NCBI RefSeq assembly: GCF_900142295.1
Contig: NZ_FSRL01000002.1
Span: 310,001 to 374,000 of the forward strand
Length of the DNA stretch: 64,000 nucleotides
Reading direction: 5' to 3'
Source of the DNA: Vannielia litorea
Lineage (GTDB): Bacteria; Pseudomonadota; Alphaproteobacteria; Rhodobacterales; Rhodobacteraceae
Shown here: positions 35,614 to 44,905 of the stretch, in pieces
How positions within the stretch are numbered: the stretch's first letter is position 1
Layout of the letters: each line of letters begins with the position of its first letter
Notes under the pieces: model-generated
Databases searched by the model: none
What the model was told of the DNA's origin: nothing
What the model saw: the letters and a program-made list of their open reading frames with translations, nothing else
Position numbers and translations under genes: made by a program

Positions 35614-36993
35614 ATGTACCCCACCCCCCTGCCGCAATTCGCCCCCTCCGATGCAGAGGCCTGCCCGATCCGGGCCGTCGGCCCCGAGGGGCTCGAGGGC
35701 CTGACCGGCGCCGAGGCCGCCTGGGCCAAGGCCACGGCCTTCAAGGCGGGGGCGGGAGAGGTCTGTCTCGTGCCGGGTGCGGAGGGGCTCGGCGCGGTGC
35801 TGCTCGGGCTGGGAAGCACGGCCACGCGGGACCGGCGCCGCCTGGTGACCGGCGACCTGCCGGGCCGGCTGCCCGAGGGCATCTACGCGCTCGCCGGCGA
35901 CTGGAGCGCGCGCGAGGCAGAGGAGGCGGCGCTGGGCTGGCTCTTTGGCTCTTACCGATTCACCCGTTATGTCGAGGGTCCGGCGGTGGCGGCGCGGCTG
36001 GTCTGCCCGGAGGGGGTGGACGCGGCACGGCTCGAGGCCATCGCAGCGGGTGAGTTTCTGACCCGTGATCTCATCAATACGCCGACCTCCGACATGGGGC
36101 CGGAGGCGCTGGAGGATGCCTTCTTTGCGCTGGCCGCCGAGCATGGCGCGCAGGCGAGCGCGGTCCGGGGCGACGACCTGCTGGTGCAGAACTTTCCGAT
36201 GATCCACGCGGTGGGCCGGGCCAGCGCCGAGGCGCCGCGCCTGCTGGAGCTGCGCTGGGGCGAGGCGGGGCCCGCGCTCACGCTCGTCGGCAAGGGCGTG
36301 TGCTTCGATACCGGGGGGCTCGACCTGAAGCCCGCGTCCTCCATGGGCCTCATGAAGAAGGACATGGGCGGCGCGGCGACCGTGATGGGCCTGGCGCGAA
36401 TGATCATGGCGCTGGGGCTCAAGCTGCGGCTCCGAGTGCTGGTTCCGGCGGTGGAGAACTCGGTTTCTTCCAACAGCTTCCGGCCGCAGGACATCTTGAC
36501 GAGCCGCAAGGGGCTGACGGTGGAGATCAACAACACCGACGCCGAAGGCCGGCTGGTGCTGGCCGATGCGCTGACGCTGGCGGGCGAGAAGAGCCCCGAC
36601 ATGATCGTGAGCTTTGCCACGCTGACGGGCGCGGCGCGGGTGGCGGTGGGCGATGATCTTGCGCCCTTCTTCACCGGCAACGAGGCGCTGGCAACGGCGC
36701 TCGGCGAGGCGGGCGCGGAGGTGGCGGACCCGGTCTGGCGGCTGCCGTTCCACGCGCCCTACGAGCCGCGCATCGAGCCGGGCATCGCCGACCTCGACAA
36801 CGCGCCGAAGGGCGGCCTGGCCGGGTCGATCACCGCCGCGCTCTTTCTCCGCCGCTTCGTGCCGGAGGGCGCGGATTACACCCATTTCGACATCTACGGC
36901 TGGCAGCCCTCCGCCGCGCCGGGGCGGCCCAAGGGGGGCGTCGGCATGGGCGCGCGGGCGCTGCTCGCTGCGCTGCCGAAGGTGCTGAAATGA
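35614..36993 (+). CDS. M17 leucyl aminopeptidase family protein
   Basis: 459-residue cytoplasmic metallo-aminopeptidase removing N-terminal residues from peptides. The two-metal active site is seen in GKGVCFDTGGLDLKPASSM (about residues 228-246), MKKDMGGAA and the family signature NTDAEGRLVLADAL (about 307-320). The N-terminal third is the divergent non-catalytic domain. GGAGCG lies 5 bases before the ATG. It overlaps the next gene by four bases (ATGA), giving a two-gene peptide-processing unit with the NlpC/P60 protein. Confidence 0.92.
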   Translation: MYPTPLPQFAPSDAEACPIRAVGPEGLEGLTGAEAAWAKATAFKAGAGEVCLVPGAEGLGAVLLGLGSTATRDRRRLVTGDLPGRLPEGIYALAGDWSAREAEEAALGWLFGSYRFTRYVEGPAVAARLVCPEGVDAARLEAIAAGEFLTRDLINTPTSDMGPEALEDAFFALAAEHGAQASAVRGDDLLVQNFPMIHAVGRASAEAPRLLELRWGEAGPALTLVGKGVCFDTGGLDLKPASSMGLMKKDMGGAATVMGLARMIMALGLKLRLRVLVPAVENSVSSNSFRPQDILTSRKGLTVEINNTDAEGRLVLADALTLAGEKSPDMIVSFATLTGAARVAVGDDLAPFFTGNEALATALGEAGAEVADPVWRLPFHAPYEPRIEPGIADLDNAPKGGLAGSITAALFLRRFVPEGADYTHFDIYGWQPSAAPGRPKGGVGMGARALLAALPKVLK

Positions 36994-37811
36994 AACTCGA
37001 CCGCAGGCTCACCCCGGCCAACTCCCGCGTTGCCGCCGCCGCCCTGAAGGGGCTGGTGGAGGCGGAGGCCTATGTGGAGGGCGAGGCGGCCTGCGTGACC
37101 GCGCCTGTCACTGACATCTGCCGCGACCCGGCGGGCGATCGCGAGCGGCAGCTGCTGATGGGCGCGCGGGTGGTGATCTACGAACGGATCGGCAACGCGG
37201 CCTTCGTGCAATCCGCCGCGGATGGCTACGTGGGCTACGTGGCGCAGGACGACCTCGGGCCGGTGGTGGCGCCGACCCACCGCGTGGCGGCCCGCCAGAG
37301 CCACCTTTACCCGGAGCCCTCGATCAAGACCCGCGAGAGGGCCTCGCTTTCCTTCGGGGCGCAGGTGGTGGTGACGGGGCAGGAGGGCGAGCTGTGGCAG
37401 ACGCCGCTGGGGTTCATCCCGCGCCAGCACCTCGTGGAGATCGGCACACGCACCGACCGGCGGGAGGTGGCACAGCTCTTTCTCGGCACGCCCTACCTCT
37501 GGGGCGGCAACTCGGGCGCGGGCATCGACTGCTCGGGGCTGGTGCAGGCCGCGCTTTGGGCGGAAGGGCACGATTGCCCCGGAGACAGCGACATGCAGGA
37601 GGAGGCAGTGGGGGCGGACCTGCCGCTCGATGCGCCCGTGGAGCCCGGCGACCTGTTTTTCTGGAAGGGCCATGTGGCGATGGCGCTGGATGCCGACCGG
37701 CTCATTCATGCGACCGGGCACTACATGAGCACGGTGATCGAGCCTCTCGCGGAGGCCCTCAGGCGGATCGAGGCGTCGGGGCACCCGCTGCGCTCGCGCC
37801 GCAGGGTCTAG
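36990..37811 (+). CDS. NlpC/P60-family peptidase with SH3-like N-terminus
   Basis: 273 residues without a signal peptide. SH3b-like segments occupy about 30-150 (ARVVIYERIGNAAFVQSAADGYVGYV; QVVVTGQEGELWQTPLGFIP). The C-terminal NlpC/P60 Cys peptidase follows: YLWGGNSGAGIDCSGLVQ with catalytic Cys, and WKGHVAMALD with catalytic His. Such enzymes cleave dipeptides or peptidoglycan stem peptides (gamma-D-Glu-diaminopimelate bonds); a cytoplasmic recycling role beside the aminopeptidase is a reasonable inference. Its TAG stop shares CTAG (37808-37811) with the convergent mtfA-like gene. Confidence 0.9.
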   Translation: MKLDRRLTPANSRVAAAALKGLVEAEAYVEGEAACVTAPVTDICRDPAGDRERQLLMGARVVIYERIGNAAFVQSAADGYVGYVAQDDLGPVVAPTHRVAARQSHLYPEPSIKTRERASLSFGAQVVVTGQEGELWQTPLGFIPRQHLVEIGTRTDRREVAQLFLGTPYLWGGNSGAGIDCSGLVQAALWAEGHDCPGDSDMQEEAVGADLPLDAPVEPGDLFFWKGHVAMALDADRLIHATGHYMSTVIEPLAEALRRIEASGHPLRSRRRV

Positions 37812-38623
37812 CGCCACTCCACCGGGTTCAGGTTGAAGAGCGTGGAGAGCTGGGCGTAGACCTCCGGTTCCTCGTCGCGCAGGGCGGCGGGTTGTTCGAA
37901 GAAGACCTCGACGGCCACGGCGAAGAACTCCTCGTGACCCTCGCAGCCATAGGGGTCGATCACCCCGCGTTCGCCGCGTGCGGTGCGTTCGCATAGGCGC
38001 TCGTAGGCTCCGGTGAAGACGCGCGCCCACTGCGCAAAGCTCTGGCCCGGGGCCATGACCGGGGCACCATCGGCACGGCCCGACAGGTCATCGACCTGGT
38101 GGGCGAACTCGTGCAGCACGACGTTTTGGCCGTCGCTGTCATCGGCCGCGCCGGCCTCGGAATGTGCCCAGCTCAGGATCACCGGCCCGCGTGCCCAGCT
38201 CTCGCCGGTGCGGACCGTTTCATGCTCGGTCACGACGAAGCCGTTGTGGCTTTGGCGGCGTGACTTGAAGGCGCCGGGGTAGACCAGGATCGTGCGCAGG
38301 TTCACGTACCATGTGTCGGTGTTGACCACGAGCAGGCAGGCCTGCGCGGCGATGGAGAGGCGCATCTCGTCGGTCACCTCCAGCCCGCCGCGCCCGATGA
38401 ACTCGACCTGGTCGAGAAAGAGGTTGATCCGGCCTTCGAGGACCCGCGCCAGATCGGCAGGCAGGCGGCGGGTGATGGGCACCTTCGCCGCGACGATCTC
38501 GCGGTGGGCGGGGGCGAGCGGGCTTTGCAGCAGAAGCGCCCGCGCACGGCGGCGGCGCAGGCGGTGCAGGCCATAGGCCAGGGCGGCGAGCGCCAGCAGG
38601 GCGAGGACGAGGAGGGCGGGCAC
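37808..38623 (-). CDS. MtfA-family zinc-dependent peptidase
   Basis: 271 residues starting with a membrane segment (PALLVLALLALAALAYGLHRL), so probably anchored in the inner membrane. The zinc motif is VVLHEFAHQVDDLSG (HExxH at about residues 165-169) and family stretches include VYPGAFKSRRQSHNGFVVTEH and IDPYGCEGHEEFFAVAVEVFF. In Escherichia coli MtfA modulates the glucose-PTS regulator Mlc, but most members are of unknown role. It follows DUF2794 on the same strand after 13 bases. Confidence 0.9.
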   Translation of the reverse strand: MPALLVLALLALAALAYGLHRLRRRRARALLLQSPLAPAHREIVAAKVPITRRLPADLARVLEGRINLFLDQVEFIGRGGLEVTDEMRLSIAAQACLLVVNTDTWYVNLRTILVYPGAFKSRRQSHNGFVVTEHETVRTGESWARGPVILSWAHSEAGAADDSDGQNVVLHEFAHQVDDLSGRADGAPVMAPGQSFAQWARVFTGAYERLCERTARGERGVIDPYGCEGHEEFFAVAVEVFFEQPAALRDEEPEVYAQLSTLFNLNPVEWR

Positions 38624-38636
38624 GGGGCGGCGGAGG

Positions 38637-38981
38637 CTACTCGACGGCGCGGATCAGCTTGCGCTCGAGCACCCCGAGCACCGTGCGCAGATCATGCCCG
38701 CGCTTCAGCACCTGGCCGTCCATGCCGATCACGGCATACATGCCTTGCCGGCCGCGCAGGCGCGGGCGCTTCTCGATGCGGTAGATCGGGTGCTCGGCGG
38801 TGCGTCGGAAGATCGAGAACACCGCCACGTCGCGCAGGCAGGAGATGCCGTAGTCACGCCATTCGCCGGCGGCGACGAAGCGCCCGTAAAGGCCCAGAAT
38901 GAGCGAGAGTTCGGGCCGCTGGAAGGCGACCTGTTCGTTTGCGCGTTGCCCGGGAAAGGGCGTGGGCGACTGCACGTTCAT
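38637..38981 (-). CDS. DUF2794 domain protein
   Basis: 114 residues, starting MNVQSPTPFPGQRANEQVAF (ATG 38981). The core is the DUF2794 pattern: ELSLILGLYGRFVAAGEWRDYG, DVAVFSIFRRTAEHPIYRIEKRP, and LKRGHDLRTVLGVLERKLI. This small protein is conserved in alphaproteobacteria and has no known activity. The frame extends upstream to 39092 without conservation and would run into the hairpin-rich region, so the inner ATG is preferred. It is likely co-transcribed with the MtfA-like gene. Confidence 0.88.
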   Translation of the reverse strand: MNVQSPTPFPGQRANEQVAFQRPELSLILGLYGRFVAAGEWRDYGISCLRDVAVFSIFRRTAEHPIYRIEKRPRLRGRQGMYAVIGMDGQVLKRGHDLRTVLGVLERKLIRAVE

Positions 38982-39082
38982 GAAACAGAGAGTGGGGTGA
39001 AGCGGGCGCGAAATCAAGCGCCGCCAAATTGCCGCGAAAACGCCGCCGCCCCGACGTCGCCGTTTCGTCACGCCGCCGCGAT

Positions 39083-39215
39083 CCTTCGGCATGAAGGGCC
39101 TTACGCAACGAGCCCCAGGCTCGACCCCGGTGGGGTGGCATCATAGCCCCCACCCAGTCGCCCCATCGGGGTGCCAGACTAGAGCGCCCGCCGGCTTTGT
39201 CCGGCGGGCCTTTTT
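39083..39215 (+). ncRNA. Candidate structured small RNA (orphan terminator with four upstream hairpins)
   Basis: Five stems stand in series: CCTTC/GAAGG (39083-39097), GAGCC/GGCTC (39110-39122), GGTGGGG/CCCCACC (39129-39154), CCCC/GGGG (39161-39171), and a terminator GCCCGCCGG/CCGGCGGGC plus TTTTT (39186-39215). No plus-strand gene ends near here; the closest stop is at 37811. A plus-strand transcript of roughly 130-180 bases is the simplest reading. Start site and promoter are not identified. A dispersed intergenic repeat is an alternative. Confidence 0.45.
39186..39215 (+). terminator. Strong rho-independent terminator
   Basis: Nine-base perfect GC stem (39186-39194 with 39201-39209), 6-base loop CTTTGT, then CTTTTT. 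Oriented for plus-strand transcripts. It lies 22 bases past the imuB stop on the other strand and could weakly serve imuB, but its minus-strand side lacks a U-tract. Confidence 0.8.
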
Positions 39216-39236
39216 CGTTCAGGATCAGGATCAGGT

Positions 39237-40910
39237 TCAGGCGAAGCTGCCGTGGCAGAACCAGCCGCCGGTGACCGTGCCGCCATGGGCGTAGAACAGC
39301 CACAGCCTTGCGCCGCAGGCGGTTTCGACCTGCCAGTAGTCGCGCTGACCCGAGCGCCAGGCCTGTTCGTCGAGCCACCACTCGGGCGCGATCCGCTCGG
39401 GCCCGGTGGCCGAGGCGGTGGCAAAGCGGCGGCGGCGCCAGCGAAACTCCAGCGGCAGGGCGGCGGGGGTGGCGCCGGGCGTGCCGGAAGGGGTGACGAA
39501 CTCGGGCAGGAACAGGGTGAGCGGGCGCGATGCGGCGGGCCGTTCGGGCCAGTCGGTCGCGGGGGGCGACCAGGCGGCGGCGCGGAGCTGGGTGCCTTTC
39601 TCGGGCAGGTGGCTGTCGCCGGGGTGGAGCCGGTGGATCTGCTCCAGCCCGATCCGTGCGCCGAGTCGGCCGATCAGGTCGTCGAGCGCGGTATCGTTCT
39701 GCAGCCGGGCTCCCGCATCGGCACTGGCCCCGGCATGGCCCCGGTGCTGGGTGGCGTGGATCGGCTCGGTGACGGTGGCGACGAGGCGGATGGCGTCGAT
39801 CCCGTCGCCTGCCTCGGCCTCGGCGAGCTTCATCCGCAGGAGCGGGCGCAGGCGGTCGGGATCGGCGGAGGGGCGGGCGAGGCCTAGTTCGAGCACCTGG
39901 GAGGAGTGGTCGCAGCGCAGCAGGTGCAGCCTGAGCTGCCGCGCGCCCATGCCGCGCGCCTTGAGGCGCGTCTCCAGCGCGGGCAGCAGGCGGTCGATCC
40001 CGGCGGCGAGGTCGGCCTCCAGCCCGATCGGCTCGGGCAGGGTGAGGCGGACGGCGAAGCGCGGTTCGGGCCGGGCGGGAGAGACCGGCTCGGGCGCGGT
40101 GCCGAAGGCCTGGTCGAGCCGCAGCACAAGGTCGGCCCCGAAGCGGCGGGCCAGCGCGGCGCGGGGCTGGTCGGCCAGTTCGCCCACGCGCCGGAGCCCG
40201 AGGCGGGCGAGCTGCTGGGCGGTCCTTGCCGGCAGGCGCAGGGCGGCGATGGGCAGGGGCGCCAGTGCCTCCCGCGCCTGGCCGGGGGCGGCGATGCGGC
40301 CCTTTGGCGCGAGGGTGTCGACCCCTGCGGGCACCGGCCCGCCGCGCTCCCAGTGCCGCCGTTTCACCGCGCGGGCGCGGGTGGCATAGGCCTCCTGGTC
40401 GATGGCATCGCCCGAGCGCAGCGCGCCCGGCCCCTGCCCGGCGAAGCGCGCCAGCGCCCAGGCCGCGCCCACGGTGTCGGCCACGCCGGCGCAGAGCGTG
40501 AGGCCGAGTCGCGCGCAATCGGCCTCGGCCTCCTCCATCAGTTCGGCCTCGCCACCGAAGAGATGGGCGCAGCCGGAGATATCCACCACCAGCCCGTCGG
40601 GCGGGGCTTCGCTGATCCAGGGGGAGAACTTGCCCGCCCAGCGCCGCAGCACGGTGAGAAACCCCGCCTCTACGGCGGGCCGCTCCAGCCGGGTGACCAG
40701 ATCGGGGCAGACGGCCTGGGCATCGCGCAGGGGTTGACCGGGGCGAAGCCCCGCCGCGGAGGCGGCGACGGAGAGCGAGGCGAGGCTCACCACATTGCCG
40801 CTTTCGCGCACCACCGCCAGCGGCGCGTCGGCCAGCGCGGGCTCGACACGGATCAGCCGCTCGGCGGCAAGCCGGGGAAACCACAGCGAGAGGATTCGGC
40901 GGTTGGGCAT
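39237..40910 (-). CDS. imuB: ImuB-type Y-family DNA polymerase-like protein
   Basis: 557-residue Y-family-related protein of the SOS mutagenesis cassette (imuA-imuB-dnaE2). N-terminal stretches RILSLWFPRLAAERLI and GLVVDISGCAHLFGGEAELM match ImuB, and a helix-hairpin-helix-like thumb follows (RLPARTAQQLARLGLRRVGELADQP). ImuB usually lacks the catalytic acidic residues of true Y-family polymerases and acts as an adaptor between the clamp and DnaE2. A LexA-type GTTC-N7-GTTC box is 11 bases upstream of the ATG. Neither imuA nor dnaE2 flanks it, which is unusual. Confidence 0.88.
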   Translation of the reverse strand: MPNRRILSLWFPRLAAERLIRVEPALADAPLAVVRESGNVVSLASLSVAASAAGLRPGQPLRDAQAVCPDLVTRLERPAVEAGFLTVLRRWAGKFSPWISEAPPDGLVVDISGCAHLFGGEAELMEEAEADCARLGLTLCAGVADTVGAAWALARFAGQGPGALRSGDAIDQEAYATRARAVKRRHWERGGPVPAGVDTLAPKGRIAAPGQAREALAPLPIAALRLPARTAQQLARLGLRRVGELADQPRAALARRFGADLVLRLDQAFGTAPEPVSPARPEPRFAVRLTLPEPIGLEADLAAGIDRLLPALETRLKARGMGARQLRLHLLRCDHSSQVLELGLARPSADPDRLRPLLRMKLAEAEAGDGIDAIRLVATVTEPIHATQHRGHAGASADAGARLQNDTALDDLIGRLGARIGLEQIHRLHPGDSHLPEKGTQLRAAAWSPPATDWPERPAASRPLTLFLPEFVTPSGTPGATPAALPLEFRWRRRRFATASATGPERIAPEWWLDEQAWRSGQRDYWQVETACGARLWLFYAHGGTVTGGWFCHGSFA

Positions 40911-40921
40911 GAGGCAGCGAC

Positions 40922-40936
40922 GTTCATGATTTGTTC
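40922..40936 (-). promoter_or_regulatory. LexA (SOS) box before imuB
   Basis: GTTC-ATGATTT-GTTC, exactly the GTTC-N7-GTTC direct-repeat operator known for LexA of Rhodobacter and other alphaproteobacteria. It is placed 11 bases upstream of the imuB start codon, so bound LexA would block transcription or initiation of imuB. Confidence 0.8.
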
Positions 40937-40954
40937 CAGATTAGCCGCAGCCTT

Positions 40955-40979
40955 GCGGGGAGTCGAGTCCGCTCCCCGC
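40955..40979. terminator. GC hairpin after the I78-like gene
   Basis: GCGGGGAG (40955-40962) pairs perfectly with CTCCCCGC (40972-40979) around nine bases. It lies just beyond the stop of the inhibitor-like lipoprotein gene and before the LexA box. No U-tract. Confidence 0.45.
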
Positions 40980-40988
40980 GTGGAGATG

Positions 40989-41309
40989 TCAGCCGCAGGA
41001 GACGCGGGTGATCAGGCCGGAGCCGTCGAGATAGAAGTTCATCCGGTAGGGGCTGTACTCCTGCGTCACGATCCCGCCGTGCGGGATGACGCGGATCTGC
41101 CGGGTCACGCCGAGTGTGGGGATCACGCTGGAGGGCTGGCCGACGGCGCGCTCGCGGTAGGCGGCGGCCCCGCAGATGTCGGGCTCGCGCTCCACCAGCC
41201 CGCTGTCGGAATTGTCCTGAAGCGGCGAGTCGTCGATCGGAGGGGTTTCCAGCGGGGGCTGGCACGCCGCGAGCGCAGTCAGGAGAACAAGGGCCTTCAG
41301 AGCTTTCAT
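40989..41309 (-). CDS. Lipoprotein with peptidase-inhibitor I78-like domain
   Basis: 106 residues. The N-terminus MKALKALVLLTALAACQPP is a lipoprotein signal with lipobox LAAC, placing the protein in the envelope. The mature domain fits the I78 (elastase-inhibitor-like) family: CGAAAYRERAVGQPSSVI, then RVIPHGGIVTQEYSPYRMNFYLDGSG and a final VSCG. Family members inhibit serine proteases and may guard the periplasm. It is upstream of imuB on the same strand but separated by a hairpin and the SOS box. It is divergent from frmA. Confidence 0.85.
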   Translation of the reverse strand: MKALKALVLLTALAACQPPLETPPIDDSPLQDNSDSGLVEREPDICGAAAYRERAVGQPSSVIPTLGVTRQIRVIPHGGIVTQEYSPYRMNFYLDGSGLITRVSCG

Positions 41310-41393
41310 CGGGTGTTTCTTCCCATATCCGGTTGATTAAGCGCGGAGACTCCCCCACGGTTCCGCCGGACAGATTAACGGGAGATTTGGCAA

Positions 41394-42517
<1,124 letters not shown>

Positions 42518-42521
<4 letters not shown>

Positions 42522-42895
42522 TCCGCGTCGCGGCGCTGTCGGCGATGCTGGCTGCCTGCTCCCCGGTGTCGTCCGGGGAGCCGGTGCTGGCGTTCGCTGC
42601 GGGGGCGGATGTGGTCCTGGCCACCGCGGGTGACATCGAGAGCGTCGCGATCATGGAAAGTTTTCCGCCAGGCCTGAGTATTGGGATAAGTCCCGATCTG
42701 TCAGAACGTCTTGGTGGTTTGACCGCCGCCCATGTGGGCGAGGAAGTGGTGCTTTCGATCTGTGACGAAGAGGTTGCGCGGCCTCGGATCGCGGAGCCGA
42801 TCCAGGGCCGGAACGTGGTGATCTCGCAGGTTGCGCCGGAGAAGGCCGAGGGTTTTGCGGCGGTGCTTGGGGGAGAGGCCTCCTGCCCGGGGTGA
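42518..42895 (+). CDS. Lipoprotein with SecD P1-head-like domain
   Basis: 125 residues from a TTG start at 42518 that overlaps the frmA stop as TTGA. This start is chosen because only it supplies a lipoprotein signal ([15 protein letters not shown], lipobox LAAC); the internal ATG at 42545 would destroy it. The rest ([20 protein letters not shown], then [20 protein letters not shown] and [13 protein letters not shown]) closely follows the pattern of the periplasmic P1 head subdomain of SecD, but no membrane segments are present. Function of such free-standing domains is unknown. Confidence 0.7.
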
Positions 42896-42960
42896 GCGTG
42901 CAGGCCCCTGACGGAACCTTGGCGGGCGCGGCGCGGTTCTTCTTCAAAGGAGACCTGCCG

Positions 42961-43287
42961 ATGAACACCAAGCCCGCCTTCCCTGCCGACCTCCTGCCCA
43001 CCGAACGTCAGGCCGATCGCCTCGTGCCCGTGGCGGTCGCCGCCGGCCTCGTCGCCGCCGGTGCGCTGCTCTGGCGGGCCCGGCCCCATGCGCTCGACTT
43101 TCCCGACCCGGTCCCGCTCGACGGCAACCCCAGCCGCAGCCTCTTCCGTCGTGCGGCCCGCAAGGGCAGAGACGGGCTGCGGCGCGTGTCACCCGACAAC
43201 CTCTCGGTCTCGCTCGGGCGCTCGATGGTGATCGCGGGCGGGGCGCTGCTTCTCACCCGTCTGCTCGACGAGCTCTCCGGCGACTAG
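42961..43287 (+). CDS. Small membrane protein, unknown function
   Basis: 108 residues, start ATG 42961 supported by AAAGGAGA seven bases upstream. A hydrophobic segment RLVPVAVAAGLVAAGALLW (about residues 20-38) and a shorter one near the C-terminus (SMVIAGGALLLTRLL) suggest two membrane passes, with a basic stretch (RRAARKGRDGLRR) between. It follows the SecD-P1-like gene by 65 bases. Its stop shares CTAG with the convergent methyltransferase gene. No family recognised. Confidence 0.7.
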   Translation: MNTKPAFPADLLPTERQADRLVPVAVAAGLVAAGALLWRARPHALDFPDPVPLDGNPSRSLFRRAARKGRDGLRRVSPDNLSVSLGRSMVIAGGALLLTRLLDELSGD

Positions 43288-43895
43288 CCCTTGCGCGCCA
43301 CCACGAAGCGAGCGGGCGGCTTGGCCGGGTAATTGCCGGTTTCGACAATGGTCAGCCCGGCGGCCTCGTGCAGCGCGTCAATCTCACCGACGCTGAAGAA
43401 CCGCACCTTGGGGGCTTTTCCGACGAGACGCATCGCGCCGATGAGCGGACGCAGATACCACATGCGGTTCAGCGCCGTGGTCTTGGTGATGACGTATCCG
43501 TCGGGCCTGACTCGGGCGGCGAGGCTGGCGACGGCGGCGGCGGGGTCGGGCACGAGATGCAGGAGGTTGAAGGCGATGGCGGCATCGAACTGGCCCTCCG
43601 GCAGGGCCTCGATTCCGGTCTGCTCCAACGAGATGTTGGTGAGATCGTCGGCCTCGATCCGGCTTCGGGCGATCTCGAGCAGGCCATCGGAGATGTCGGT
43701 GGCCACGATCCGCCCCGCGTGGGGCGAGAGGCGGCGGGCGGTGGTGCCGGTGCCTGCGCCGGCCTCGAGCACCTGGGCATCGGTGCCGAGGTAGCTCGCG
43801 GTGCGCTCGAGCGTGGTGGCATAGGCCGCCTCGTCGGTGATCGGGCGGGCCGCGTAACGGGGGGCAACCTTGTTCCAGAAGTCTGCGTCTTTCAT
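43284..43895 (-). CDS. Class I SAM-dependent methyltransferase
   Basis: 203-residue cytoplasmic enzyme. Motif I is VLEAGAGTGTTARRLSP (about residues 42-58), motif II VATDISDGLLEIAR, and motif IV FDAAIAFNLLHLVPDP. The family is UbiE/methyltransferase-11-like and the substrate cannot be predicted. It is divergent from a LysR-family regulator across 85 bases, the classical arrangement for a regulator and its target, so LysR control of this gene is a reasonable inference. Confidence 0.88.
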   Translation of the reverse strand: MKDADFWNKVAPRYAARPITDEAAYATTLERTASYLGTDAQVLEAGAGTGTTARRLSPHAGRIVATDISDGLLEIARSRIEADDLTNISLEQTGIEALPEGQFDAAIAFNLLHLVPDPAAAVASLAARVRPDGYVITKTTALNRMWYLRPLIGAMRLVGKAPKVRFFSVGEIDALHEAAGLTIVETGNYPAKPPARFVVARKG

Positions 43896-43980
43896 TTCGG
43901 GCTCCGTGAGGTCGATCGGCTGGCAAGAGATGTAGCCAAACGCGGATCACATAAGAATTGCCTGAATTCGCATTTGATCT

Positions 43981-44895
43981 ATGCATAAGTGCATGAAACC
44001 CCCTGCCGCCTCCTTTGACTGGAACCAGGCGCGTGCCTTTCTGGCGGCGGCAGAGGAAGGCTCTCTTTCGGCCGCCGCCCGCAGGCTCGGACAGACACAG
44101 CCGACACTCGGGCGGCAGGTAAGCGGATTGGAGGAGGCGCTTGGGGTCACGCTCTTCGAGCGGGCCGGGCGCAGCTTGCAGCTTACCGATGCGGGCCGCC
44201 AACTGCTGCCGCACCTGCGCAGCATGGAAGAGAGCGCCGGCCATGTGGCGATGGTGGCCGCCGGGCAGGCACAGGGCCTGAAGGGTCGGGTCGTGATTTC
44301 GGCGGCCGACATGATGGCGGCGCGGGTGTTGCCGCCGATCATCGCGAAGCTGGTGCGAAGTGCGCCGGAGTTGCAGATCGAGCTGGTCTCCTCGAACAGC
44401 CTGTCGGACCTGACCCGGCGCGAGGCCGATATCGCCTTGCGTCACGTGCGCCCGACGGAGCCGGAGCTGATCGGGCGGCTGGTCGCGGAGCAGCGGGCGA
44501 CGTTCTATGCCGCCACCGCCTACCTCGAAAGGGCGGGGCGGCCGGAGAGCCTTGCCGAGCTTTCGAGGCACGATTGGGTGGGCCATTCCGACGCGGAGAT
44601 GATGCTCGAATACCTTGCCGCAAAGGGCATCGAGGTGCCGCGCGAGCGTGTGCGCGTGGTCGCCGACAATGGCCTGGCCTACTGGGAGCTGCTGCGGCAG
44701 GGCCTGGGGATCGGGATCATGGCGCGGGAGGAGGTGCTGCTGGGCGAGGGGATTGAGCCGGTGCTGCCGGATTTCACCTTCATGACCGTGCCGGTCTGGC
44801 TGGTGGCACATTCCGAGCTGCACTCCGCGCACCGGATCCGCGTGGTCTGGGAATATCTGGCAGAGTCGCTTTCAAAGCGCGCGGCGAAGGCCTAG
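43981..44895 (+). CDS. LysR-family transcriptional regulator
   Basis: 304 residues. The N-terminal winged helix is typical: FDWNQARAFLAAAEEGSLSAAARRLGQTQPTLGRQVSGLEEAL (residues about 11-53). The effector-binding domain spans about 90-300, with GRVVISAADMMAARVLPPII and LRQGLGIGIMAREEVLL. ATG 43993 is a possible shorter start. The 85-base gap to the divergent methyltransferase gene contains AT-rich sequence with ATGCAT and AATTC elements but no single decisive T-N11-A box. It is followed after 10 bases by the NYN gene. Confidence 0.9.
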   Translation: MHKCMKPPAASFDWNQARAFLAAAEEGSLSAAARRLGQTQPTLGRQVSGLEEALGVTLFERAGRSLQLTDAGRQLLPHLRSMEESAGHVAMVAAGQAQGLKGRVVISAADMMAARVLPPIIAKLVRSAPELQIELVSSNSLSDLTRREADIALRHVRPTEPELIGRLVAEQRATFYAATAYLERAGRPESLAELSRHDWVGHSDAEMMLEYLAAKGIEVPRERVRVVADNGLAYWELLRQGLGIGIMAREEVLLGEGIEPVLPDFTFMTVPVWLVAHSELHSAHRIRVVWEYLAESLSKRAAKA

Positions 44896-44905
44896 GTAGT
44901 GGCAC

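Noticed and set aside
39217..39238. Short tandem TCAGGA-like hexamer repeats after the terminator
   Set aside because: Only three to four imperfect units next to the imuB stop; too short to be called a repeat array.
38854..40884. Minus-strand open frame of 676 codons overlapping imuB in another frame
   Set aside because: Arg/Pro/Ala-rich translation with no motifs, whereas the imuB frame shows Y-family signatures.
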